This document shows, piece after piece, positions 55,598 through 64,000 of a DNA stretch of 64,000 nucleotides (position 1 is its first letter; each line of letters starts with the position of its first letter). The DNA is from Limanda limanda (taxonomy: Eukaryota; Chordata; Actinopteri; Pleuronectiformes; Pleuronectidae), in the NCBI RefSeq assembly GCF_963576545.1, contig NC_083642.1:7392901-7456900 (forward strand). Direction: 5' to 3'. Below the pieces are notes generated by a model. That model was not told the DNA's origin. It saw only the letters and a program-made list of their open reading frames with translations, and did not search any database. Both the position numbers and the translations under genes were made by a program.

Positions 55598-55790
55598 TCT
55601 CCATCAAGGGTGATGTGTTTTAATCCCTTTCCGTTTGTTTGTTGTTTGATTATTAGCAAGACTATGCAAAAACTACAGGATGGATTACCATAAAACTCGG
55701 GGGAGAGAGGCGGTATGGGTCACAGAAGAACCCTTTACATTTTCTGTTTAGATTCATATCATTCAGCGGATCCGGGAATACCTCTCTGTA
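55598..55790 (+). repeat. Dispersed repeat family A, piece 6 (opposite orientation)
   Basis: CTCCATCAAGGGTGATGTGT, CCGTTTGTTTGTTGTTTGAT, TATGCAAAAACTACAGGATG and GATTACCATAAAACTCGGG, then GCGGATCCGGGAATACC. This is the reverse complement order of the other pieces. It overlaps a spurious minus-strand frame. Confidence 0.7.
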
Positions 55791-56731
55791 AATTTGGGAT
55801 ATAAGGAGTTTTTTTGGGGAAATTTTCAGAGGACTGATAGTATGTGTGTGTGTAATTTGCTGCAGCTTATTAGGATGTATTTTTTGTTCATTAAGGAAGT
55901 TCCTCCCATTGAAACTGATCATTCCGTAATGAGAGCAAAACTAGTTTGTATTTATCTGAACGTTGATAATATTCATCTCCTTGTACTTGTTGGCATCAAT
56001 GCAATCAAGCAAATAACAAATATCAAATGATTAAATAACGAAAACACTTCTCTCTATCATAAAATGCGATTCAACTAGAAAACCACTTTAAAATGATCAG
56101 ACCATTTACTCCGGGACCTTCTAAAAGTTTTAGGAAAAAAACCTGAATCAACCTACAATCCTCCATTAAGGGAGGAAATGCTGGGCTGTTGTTTAAGAGT
56201 GTGTTTGTTTTAGTACCTAATAAACGAACTAAAACTCTATTGTGCGTTGGATTGCATTGTGGGTAATGCTAGTGCCGGGTTTTGACTCTGAAGAAGCACG
56301 ATTAAAAAAGAAATCTAAAAAATCACCATCTGATATTTTTATGCTTTTTTAAACCACGAGTGCAAAGCTAAATCGACATTAAGTTATTCATCAGTGCACT
56401 TCAGCAATTTTACAAATGATTCTCAGTTTAATCAACATGCATATTACTGAATATATAAAAATAGTTTAAATATTGTTCATGATTATCATGTTCTGTGTTG
56501 TTTCTTTCACTTGTGGTTTTAGTGCCTAATAACCTGGAAAATGTAATAAAACACAGTATGTTTTCAGTTTGTAATATCTGCTCAGATTATTTGTCAGCGA
56601 CAGTTTTTCTCCACAACCAAATGCAAAATGAACAACATTTGTTTTGAATCACCACTGATCAGTCACATTATCCAGTCCCCTCAACTGTCTCAAGTGGTGC
56701 CAGTGACTGGGGAGGACCGCATTCCTCACAA

Positions 56732-56770
<39 letters not shown>

Positions 56771-57105
56771 GGACCTATTTCCCTGCCCTGTCTCCATCCC
56801 CTCCAGTCAGGGGCTGGGTATGGCAGGGATGTGTGAGGGTGTGGGGGATGGGGCTGAAGTACTTGTGGAAGACCGAGAGGAAGGAAGTGAATAGAGTGAG
56901 AAATGGGGAGGGAAGGGGGTGGCATGCACGGCTAGCACATGCTGAGCAGAACATTGGACTCATTGAGAAAAGCGCTCCTCCATTCATGCCCCCATCCAAA
57001 CCCCTCTTCACCAGACTCCCACTCCTCTCATCATGTACGTACAGTACATTGATATCTGAATGCTCTGTGCAGATCACAGAGGTTGTGGGAGGACAGAGGG
57101 ATTCA

Positions 57106-57286
<181 letters not shown>

Positions 57287-58698
57287 TGAGATCAGCGCAG
57301 ACAAAAGAAATGCAGAGGTGAAAGACGGACACTGGCTGCTTTGGCCACTTTCATGTCTGCGCTCTCTGGGTCTGTTTTGAGTTGAGGAGCCATCAGCTCC
57401 AGATGGGCAGTTCATTTACATCAGAAACCCTAGTGTGAAAGTACCAGGGGGGGTGATTAGAAGACAGTGTGAAGAGTTTTTACACTGTCTCATCTCCCTG
57501 TATCCACCACACCCTACAACACACATCAGATGCTTATCTGTTTCATTTAAATACAAATATGCTCCCAGAAGCAGACGATGGGGGCAGTGTGAAGAAGGGA
57601 CCGGAGTTCAGTCTCACTCGAGGGTGAAAATCACTTTAAACCTCCACTTGGTGATAGGACGGAGAAACTGAGGGTTTTATTGTAAAGATGAATGAACTTT
57701 CACTAGTTTAAAATGAAACACTGCAGCTGAATTAAACTGGATGTAATGTGATATCGTCTGTTCTGCAGAGGCGTCAACATTTTTGCTGCCATTTCCACTG
57801 AGAACAGAACAGGAATCTTCATTTGCTTAAGTGATGTTTATTTGAGTGATTTAGTTTAGTTTTTTCCCTCCTGAAATTATTGGAAACTCTGTCCTCTCCA
57901 CTTAACCGTCCAGAATAATAAAAGTCAGATACAGTTTATTTTCCTGTCTGAATCTGTTATTGTCACTGTACCTGGCTGCCCTTTGGAAATAAGTTCATTT
58001 TGGGAATTAATTGTCAAAACATTTTCAAGAAACTTCGATTTAAAAAACAGCTTTTACGAATAAAGAAGAGCTAAATTCCAATTTTCTTTCTGATATAAAT
58101 CAGATAAAATTGTTAATCTTAGACACAAGCTGTATAACCCCTTCAACAATACAAAGGTTTATAAAAAACTGTCTTAATATTTAAATAAAGATGCATCAAA
58201 ATAAATGAAATGCAAACACTGGTTCGGGGACAGGACCCCACCCAGGGTCACAAGCTAAGACGTCATGTGACCACCGTGAAAGGAACAATATTTGTTTCCA
58301 TCGGATTTTTCAGTTTCTTCAATCTTTGTATTTTTTTTAACAATTAGCCTTCTCCTATATTTTTCTCTTTAGGTTTCTTTAAAAAAAATATTTTTAGTTT
58401 TACTTGATTGAAGTCCTGAAATACTCTGAAACATTCCAGTTGAAGAGGGAACAGGACAAATTCTACAGTAATGATTTAAATCTGCAAACAAGGATCTGAC
58501 TCACTCACAAACTGAGTCAAAGAGTTGTAAAGAGAATAGGAAATATAATATGATTACTCATGGTTTTAGTTTTGTTATTTAACAGACAAAACCGTTGTAT
58601 ATAACTGACTGAAACGGAACTTAAATCTCTTATAAAGTAACAGGATTTACTCTAAACAGCTTCAGCCAAAAAAAGTACTGTAAATCTTAATACAACCA

Positions 58699-58702
<4 letters not shown>

Positions 58703-58755
<53 letters not shown>
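58703..58755 (+). repeat. TAA trinucleotide microsatellite
   Basis: About 17 units of TAA/AAT, uninterrupted, ending at TAATCTCTTG. Confidence 0.97.
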
Positions 58756-58860
58756 CTCTTGATAATCTCACTACTGATTTACAAACTTTTGGAGCATTTT
58801 AAGATTGTTATTTCTACACAAGGATCTGACTATTTACTAAAGATATAGAAGACATATAGA

Positions 58861-59080
58861 AACAGATGTATTGATAAATTGAAACAGATGTTTTGATATA
58901 TTTAAAAATAGATATGATATATTTAAACAGATGTATTGATATATTGACAGAAATATATTGATATATTTAAAAATATTTATTGATATATTTAAACAGATGT
59001 GTTGATATATTTAAACAGATATATTGATATATTTAAACAGATGTATTCATACATTGAAACAGATTTATTGATATATCTTA
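58861..59080 (+). repeat. 22-bp AT-rich minisatellite
   Basis: About ten tandem units of a 22-base motif TGATATATTTAAACAGATGT(AT), with point differences and one or two shortened units. It lies 700 bases upstream of the probable hmga1a promoter, just after a TAA array. Confidence 0.9.
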
Positions 59081-59467
59081 GATTTAAAGTGGAGGAATCC
59101 CTGAGCTTAAAGGTGACTTCTGTTTACACTGTGTGTGTGGGGGGGATGGTCACCATGGAGACTGAGAGATAATGCATACATTGCATGACAGTTTATCTTT
59201 ACAACAGGCTATAATACATATTTTTTGCTGGAGTTGTGTTGTGCAACTTGCAGACACGTCTCAGTGAGTTGTGGGCTCAGACGTGCACAGGATCCGGTGA
59301 GGAGGAGGTGGAGGAGGTGGAGGAGGAGGAGGTGGGTGGGGGGGCTGCTGTCGTTCTGTTGGTGGCCCGTTTATCATATCTCCGCCCTCCGGCTCCCAGC
59401 TCCATGAGGGCGGCTCTTTAAATGGCCCCACGACTCCCCCCGGCTCGAGCCTCTATTCCCCCCCCCC

Positions 59468-59469
59468 AC

Positions 59470-59499
<30 letters not shown>
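59468..59499 (+). repeat. CA microsatellite upstream of hmga1a
   Basis: An uninterrupted CA run directly after an 8-10 base C run. GT tracts of opposite phase follow at 59609-59686, so CA and GT arms about 110 bases apart can pair. Confidence 0.9.
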
Positions 59500-59501
<2 letters not shown>

Positions 59502-59697
59502 TCATCTGCAGGAGAAGAGACGTGCTATTTATAGGACTCCGTCGGAATAAGCTGCTGGAGCTGCAGGTAAATAACATGTATTCTCCCTAAAGTCTGCTTC
59601 TCTGCTGAGTGTGTGTGTGTGTGTCTGTCTCTGTGTGTGTGAGTGTGTGTCTGTTTCAGTGTGTGTGTGTGTGTGTGTGTGTGTGAGCTGGTTTAAA

Positions 59698-59760
59698 GGG
59701 GCGGGCTGCGCGCCGTGTGACGAATAAAAAGCTGGAGCCTATAGATCAGTGCGAGGCTCT
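59698..59760 (+). promoter_or_regulatory. hmga1a: Probable core promoter of hmga1a (GC box and TATA-like box)
   Basis: A perfect Sp1-type GC box GGGGCGGGC (59698-59706) is followed by a TATA-like ATAAAAAG (59724-59731). That spacing predicts a start near 59755. Downstream comes an exon-like stretch without ATG and a strong donor at 59831. CpG is locally enriched (CTGCGCGCCG just after the GC box). The start site is inferred and no transcript is available. GT tracts lie just upstream (59609-59686). Confidence 0.55.
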
Positions 59761-59830
59761 TTAACCGGGTCTAACCAGTCCGCCTTCCAGGAACCAGTCA
59801 GCCACAGCGGGTCCGGGCCGAGCTGGGAAG
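59755..59830 (+). other. hmga1a: Probable untranslated first exon of hmga1a
   Basis: The stretch is about 76 bases, starting roughly 30 bases after the TATA-like box and ending in the donor GGGAAG|GTGAGT (intron from 59831). It has no ATG, which suits a leader spliced to the acceptor at 60497 before the start codon. Human HMGA1 also begins with noncoding exons. The 5' edge is only approximate. Confidence 0.5.
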
Positions 59831-60425
59831 GTGAGTGGGGGGGGAACTGGGAGCTGCTGGTTTCCTACTGGGAGAGAGATAGAGAGAGAGAGCTCCGGAG
59901 AGAGAGGAGGCTGCAGGCTGCGAACATGAAGCCGTCTTTTGTTGCCTTGGCTCGGGCTCGCGTCACCGCAGATGAACCCGGTGCACTCCCCTCGACTCCT
60001 CTGTATTTATTTATTATTTTTATAAATATGAAGCCACCGTGCAGAGAGGAAGAGGAGCAGGAGGAAGAGGAGGAGGAAGAAGGACGGAGGTGGTGGTGGG
60101 GTTCTTTTAAAGTGCATTATCTCCACCGAGCAACACACCAGCCAACCAGTGTGTGTGTGTTTGTTTGTGTCGGTGGATCGGTGCTCGGTGGTCACAGTGG
60201 GGGGGGAGAGGGAATCGGGGGGTGGGGGGGCTGTGATCACGGTCGTCGCGGGGACGGGAGCGTCGGGTTCAGGCGTCTCTTGCAGATTTGCCTGTGACCG
60301 CCCACTGTGCAGCGGAGCCACAAATAGACCTGGGAATAAGAAGCGCGGATTAATCCAGTTCCCCAACCCGGGTACCGGTGCACGGTTCCTCCCGGGTCGT
60401 CGAGTGTATATAGCATTGTGTTATT

Positions 60426-60463
60426 GTGTGTGTTTGTTTGTGTGTGTGTGTGTGTGTGTGTGC
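60426..60463 (+). repeat. GT-rich microsatellite just before hmga1a coding exon 1
   Basis: This is an interrupted GT tract (GTGTGTTTGTTTGTGTGT...) ending about 35 bases before the acceptor at 60496. It is close enough that length changes could affect recognition of the acceptor. Confidence 0.9.
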
Positions 60464-60496
60464 AAACCCTGACTGTGATTTACCCCCCTCCACCAG

Positions 60497-60609
60497 GTGT
60501 GAAAAGCGACGCAAACATGAGCGACAAGGGGACACCATCACCTAAAGAGGAAACAGAGAAGAGGGGGCGTGGAAGACCCCGCAAGCAGCCCCAGGTGAAG
60601 CCCGATGAC
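60497..60609 (+). CDS. hmga1a: hmga1a exon with start codon and AT-hook 1 (coding from 60517)
   Basis: The exon follows a pyrimidine-rich acceptor ending CACCAG at 60496. It carries 20 untranslated bases, then ATG at 60517. It encodes residues 1-31: an acidic/serine N-terminus, AT-hook 1 (KRGRGRPRKQP, 15-25) and VKPDD. The distal donor is GAC|GTAAGT (intron from 60610). A second in-frame donor CAG|GTGAAG lies at 60595. The 5' part has no stop in frame with ATG, but it is only 20 bases long. Confidence 0.92.
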
Positions 60610-61921
60610 GTAAGTTCCCCCCCCTTCACTACCTCTGCATGTCAGGAGAACCCACAGCGAGAGAAAGATAGACAGAGATTAAGATTAAGATACATTTATT
60701 TGTCCCAAACACAAGCACACTCATGCAATTGTAGGGAAATGTAACCTCTGCTTTTAACCCATCGACACACAGAGCATTGGGCAGCCATATACGCCGCCCA
60801 GGGGGCAGATGTTGGGGGAGTAAGGTGCCTTGCTCCGGGGCACTAGACAGGGTAGGGAGAATCCTCTTGGATTTTTGGACAGATCAATCCAGGTTCGTCT
60901 TTTTGTTGTTTCTCCGTGGGGTCGAACCAGAGACGAACCAGAGACCTTTTCTACCCATAGTCCAAGTTTCTGCCACTAGTCCACCGCATAGTCCGGAGCA
61001 TGGTGTCATCTGAGGTGTTAAATCAGATCCAGTGGCTCACATCTGTAGCAGCTGGATGTTGTTGCTCCCTCACATCTCTGCTCCTCCACCACCCGGCCGT
61101 GAGAGGAGCCAGGTCCCAGCCCTGGGAGGAGGAGGACCCTGGGATCATCCGCTCTTATCATCTATACTACTACAAACTTCCTGTGCTCCTCAGCAAACCT
61201 GTAACCCAACACCTTTCTTCTTCTCCTGCTTTAAAAGAAACCGGTTTTAACCCTCCCACCCACCCAACCGGTTAAAGGCACACATCTGCCTGTCATGTAA
61301 TGGATGACAGGCACACACTGGCTCGCACCGGCCGCTGGGATTGAATTGCTCGGTTGCTACGAGCTGCGGTTGTAAACAAAAACGAGAAATGCAACAGGAG
61401 ACGAGTCGGCCATGACGCGGCCTCCGACCGCAGGTTATCATCTGAAATAAGACGAGAGCAACCGTGTGCTGCTGTTATCTCCATCTTGTACCACCAGTGT
61501 GTTTTTATTGTATTTATGAGATGTTAATGTGTGACAGGAGCTATGTTCTTTATGTGAGATCACGGCAACCTGTGGTCCTGTCAGCCCAGGTACACATCAG
61601 CTGGGTTGACCTTAAAAACTCCACTGGGGTCTTGTTGGTTGTGTTGTGTTGTGGAGGCAGCGGCAGTCACCAAATCCTCCCAAACAGAATCAGATCAAGT
61701 GTATACACATATTATAAATCTTGTGTGGTGCTGTGCTAACTTTTTTATTTTGCCTCTTGTCTTGTCAGGAGCCGAGTGGGTCCCCGACTCCAAAGAGGTC
61801 CAGAGGACGGCCAAAGGGCAGCAAGAACAAGTCAGCTGGCAAGGGCAAAGTAAGTCTGTGTGCAGGAGGGATTTCAACAGCAGCGAACATGCATCCCACA
61901 CCGGATGACCGCAATGCCAAG

Positions 61922-61955
<34 letters not shown>

Positions 61956-63785
61956 CACACTGACATTGCACAAACCAGTTGTCGTCCCATCTTCCCCTGC
62001 ACGCGTTTCCTTTTTCTAAACCCCTCGATTCCTCTCGGTTGATAAAAAATTTTAACGGTAGCGAAACTCGAAAAGGATGTCCTGCTCTCACTTGTGACAT
62101 ATTCGTTGTGCTGCTCCCCCCCAACCCCCCTGGTGTCAGAAATAGCCTGGCTTGGGTTTCCCATTGTAAAGACCTTGGTTTACTGCCTCTTCTTGAGGGG
62201 GGGGGGGGGGGGCGGGCGGGTGATGCTTGGCCTGTACTTCCTGTCCTCCAGCTTCCTGCAGCTTGTCATGCACAGTGCGGTGCAGGTGCAGAGGCCGCAA
62301 GACTGTTTCCAGGCTGACACTGAGCACCCCTCCGCCCCCACCCGGCACACACACAGCCCTAGTTCTTCTCTGCCTGGCGTCGCCATAGCAACCACTGATT
62401 TTTCTCCCTAGCCCCAACCCTCCAGCCCCCCCCCGTGCGCTCTTGTCTTTCGGCTGCCGTGCATGGGAAAGGGAGCGAGAGATAGCAGCAACAGAAGAGG
62501 GGTAGCAGATATGGGCGATTGCTGTGCGATAGCGGTGCAGGAGTGAGGGCCGAGAGCTGCGGAGGGGTTTGTGTCTCCTCTCGGTTCCACCAGCTGTCTC
62601 TGAGCCTCGGACCAGGTGGCCGGCGAACTGGAGTGCCCTGTGTGCAGTTCCTGTTGGCCTTCCAGATAATAGCCAATGAACCCAGTGCCCCCTCTTCCAT
62701 CTGTGTCATTGCAGAGGTACTGCTGCCACCTGCAGGCCGCTCCAGGCACAGGAAAAGCTGGAGCGTTCACACACCACAATGTTTTTTTTGCACTTGTCCC
62801 CAAAAAACCCTTTCTCACTGAGCAGCACGACCCAGTGCAATGCATCGTGGGAACCCCCCTTGTTAACTTGATGCTCTTTTCTTCCACAGAAGGCGACGGC
62901 AGCAGCTCCACCTACAGGAGCGAAACGCAGAGGAAGACCCAAGAAGGAGGTGAGTTGCGCCTCCTCCTCGAACACACAGTGCAGCTCCAGTGCTCCTGTC
63001 GGTGAAACCACTCCTCCTCCCAATTGAATTATGATTGGTATGAGTGTCTGCAGGGCGAAATTGCATTTTCCTAATTCCCCGGCCCGCCCTCTTCCTCTCT
63101 GACAAGCCCTTTCTGCTCATCACAGCCATTTTAGTTCCTGCAATCTTTCAAAGTCTCGACCTGGTTTGGTTGTAAAAAGCCAATCTGACAAATTATCTCT
63201 AAAACATTGCCCGGGATTCTATAGGTTACCCAACTGACAGCGTGATTATTTGTCTTTTTTTGTTGTAGCTGTGAAACAACCTGCCAGCCGCACACAGAGG
63301 CACGTTTAATCTCGTCAGGAATTGTGGTCGTGTAGTAACATTCTGTCATGTGCACGAGTGGTTAGGGCGTGTTCTCAAAGAGGCCTGTGCTGCGTTAGTC
63401 ACAGAGAGGAATGACCCAGAGTTACCCCTTCAACCAGCCCTGCTCGTTTTTATGAATGAACATCTTTGGCAGCAGCAGAGTGTGAGTGGTGGGGGGGGGG
63501 GGGGGGGCGGCGGGTGTGACTCACCAATCCTATGAATCACTTTTCACTACAGATGGCTCACCCTTCCCCTGGGTGTTCGTCACGCCGCTGCACTTTCTCA
63601 GGACATGTTTTTTTTATTATGGAGTGTTTCGGGTGATTGAAAGCAAAAACACGGAGTTTTGTTTTTGCTGAACATTTCCACGAGGTCGGAACTCTGACCT
63701 CTGACCTGTTTTCTCCGTGTTGCAGGAGAAGGAGGAGAAGGCGTCCCAGGAATCATCCGAGGCGGAGGAGGAAGAGGACCAGTAA
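60517..63785 (+). CDS. hmga1a: HMGA1-type AT-hook chromatin protein, four coding exons, 97 aa
   Basis: HMGA1 proteins bind the minor groove of AT-rich DNA in the nucleus and bend it, helping enhancer complexes to form. Joining exons 60517-60609, 61769-61849, 62890-62949 and 63726-63785 gives 97 residues. Human HMGA1 is 107 (a) or 96 (b). Three AT-hook cores RGRP lie at residues 18-21, 43-46 and 72-75. The tail (79-97) is acidic, with a casein-kinase-2-like SQESSE at 85-90. Hook 1 KRGRGRPRKQP, the SPTPKR before hook 2, and RGRPKGSKNK are typical of HMGA1. SPTP and the EKEE...SQESSE tail separate it from HMGA2. The exon boundaries match those of human HMGA1. The start has A at -3, and the stop is TAA at 63783. 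Introns are 1159, 1040 and 776 bases, all phase 0. Oddities are Ser42 where mammals have Pro before hook 2, no Pro before hook 3, and tandem donors in exon 1. Teleosts have a and b paralogues, and I cannot fully settle which this is. Confidence 0.95.
60664..60995 (+). repeat. Interspersed teleost repeat in hmga1a intron 1
   Basis: The segment starts with AAGATTAAGATACATTTATT and continues through TGTCCCAAACACAAG, AGGTGCCTTGCTC and a 3' part resembling GGGGTCGAACC...CCACTAG. I recognise this layout from a very common teleost interspersed repeat. Identification rests on recalled consensus blocks, not a database search. It lies entirely within the 1159-base intron and carries no coding sequence. 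Confidence 0.7.
61769..61849 (+). CDS. hmga1a: hmga1a coding exon 2 (AT-hook 2)
   Basis: The exon is 81 bases, residues 32-58, between acceptor CTTGTCAG|GAG (after a T-rich tract) and donor AAA|GTAAGT. It encodes EPSGSPTPKRSRGRPKGSKN and the lysine-rich end. T38-P39 matches the conserved proline-directed kinase site just before hook 2 in mammalian HMGA1. Ser42 replaces the usual Pro. Both ends are phase 0. Confidence 0.95.
61924..61951 (+). repeat. CA microsatellite in hmga1a intron 2
   Basis: This is a run of CA dinucleotides of about 13 units, 75 bases after the exon 2 donor. Confidence 0.9.
62890..62949 (+). CDS. hmga1a: hmga1a coding exon 3 (AT-hook 3)
   Basis: The exon is 60 bases, residues 59-78, between acceptor TTCCACAG|AAG and donor GAG|GTGAGT. 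It encodes an Ala/Pro/Thr linker and AT-hook 3 (KRRGRPKKE). It is the counterpart of the human exon encoding KTTTTPGRKPRGRPKK, but without the Pro before the hook core. Both ends are phase 0, so skipping it would keep the frame and remove one hook. Confidence 0.94.
63726..63785 (+). CDS. hmga1a: hmga1a coding exon 4 (acidic tail) and stop
   Basis: The acceptor is CCGTGTTGCAG|GAG, and 19 codons then lead to TAA at 63783-63785. It encodes residues 79-97, the acidic tail with S85, S88 and S89 set among Glu residues, the usual casein kinase 2 context in HMGA proteins. Length and composition match the last coding exon of human HMGA1. Confidence 0.94.
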   Translation, partial: EKEEKASQESSEAEEEEDQ

Positions 63786-64000
63786 CTCCCAACGCATGCT
63801 ACCTCACTCAACATACTGACTTACTGTTAAACCAGAGCTGGGCTGTATCTCCAACACCAGTGCCACCACATGACCACTGTTCACGACAGGGCCCTCTTTT
63901 GCCAAAAGGAGGCTTAACACAGTAAATAATCATGCAACAGCACTGGATAGACAGACGGACCTTGCTCAAGCATAGATCTCAGAATATCATGAAAGGTAAC
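63786..64000 (+). other. hmga1a: hmga1a 3' UTR (partial, runs off the window)
   Basis: This is sequence after the stop codon. No poly(A) signal AATAAA followed by a plausible end is seen before the window stops. Vertebrate HMGA1 transcripts have long 3' UTRs with microRNA sites, so most of it is expected beyond 64000. An AGTAAATAAT stretch occurs near 63921, but I do not call it a poly(A) signal. Confidence 0.8.

Larger units (their letters stand above)
59690..60420. promoter_or_regulatory. CpG-rich, G-rich patch at the 5' end of hmga1a
   Basis: CpG is clearly commoner here than in the flanking tens of kilobases (for example CGGTCGTCGCGGGGACGGG near 60240). Several G runs of 6-8 occur on the + strand near 59837, 60200, 60219 and 60225. 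The patch spans the probable promoter, leader exon and leader intron, as expected of an unmethylated vertebrate promoter. A perfect MEF2-type CTATTTATAG (59525-59534) lies just upstream, and it could equally be an alternative TATA element. Confidence 0.6.

Noticed and set aside
59749..60297. 182-codon + frame across the hmga1a 5' region
   Set aside because: It lacks an ATG at its start, is low-complexity Glu/Gly, and runs across the predicted donor at 59831. It is a GC-rich shadow.

Overview
The window is nuclear DNA of a teleost fish, most likely a percomorph. The evidence is long CA/GT microsatellites, several interspersed repeat types I recognise from percomorph genomes, a tRNA-derived SINE with the 3' end typical of fish, spliced genes with GT-AG introns, and no long open frames over most of the sequence. 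It is not a bacterial accessory region. I found no operon, CRISPR array, phage or other prokaryote-like system, and no previously undescribed system.

The one gene I can name with confidence is at the right end on the + strand. It is a four-coding-exon HMGA1-type gene (hmga1a or its paralogue) encoding a 97-residue chromatin protein with three AT-hooks and an acidic tail. The coding exons are 60517-60609, 61769-61849, 62890-62949 and 63726-63785. All introns are phase 0 and have GT-AG ends. A GC box, a TATA-like box and a short untranslated first exon (about 59698-59830) lie in a CpG-rich patch just upstream. The 3' UTR runs off the window. Coding exon 1 carries two in-frame donor sites 15 bases apart, at the same place where mammalian HMGA1 makes its a and b isoforms.

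Two weaker promoter-like regions lie further left. At 54546-54766 an AP-1 site, two GC boxes, a TATA box and a downstream donor could form an alternative hmga1a leader. At about 37700-38300, on the - strand, a leader-like region ends in a good donor. In human, GRM4 is the neighbour of HMGA1 and points away from it, so this could be the first exon of grm4. In that case 1-37.7 kb would be its first intron. No grm4 coding exon was seen.

The rest (1-59 kb) is intronic or intergenic. It holds at least two dispersed repeat families (A: six or more pieces; B: about five pieces), a SINE, a hAT-like MITE, other known types of teleost repeat, very long GT tracts, a 22-bp minisatellite, a tetranucleotide array with a higher-order duplication, and several long G runs.
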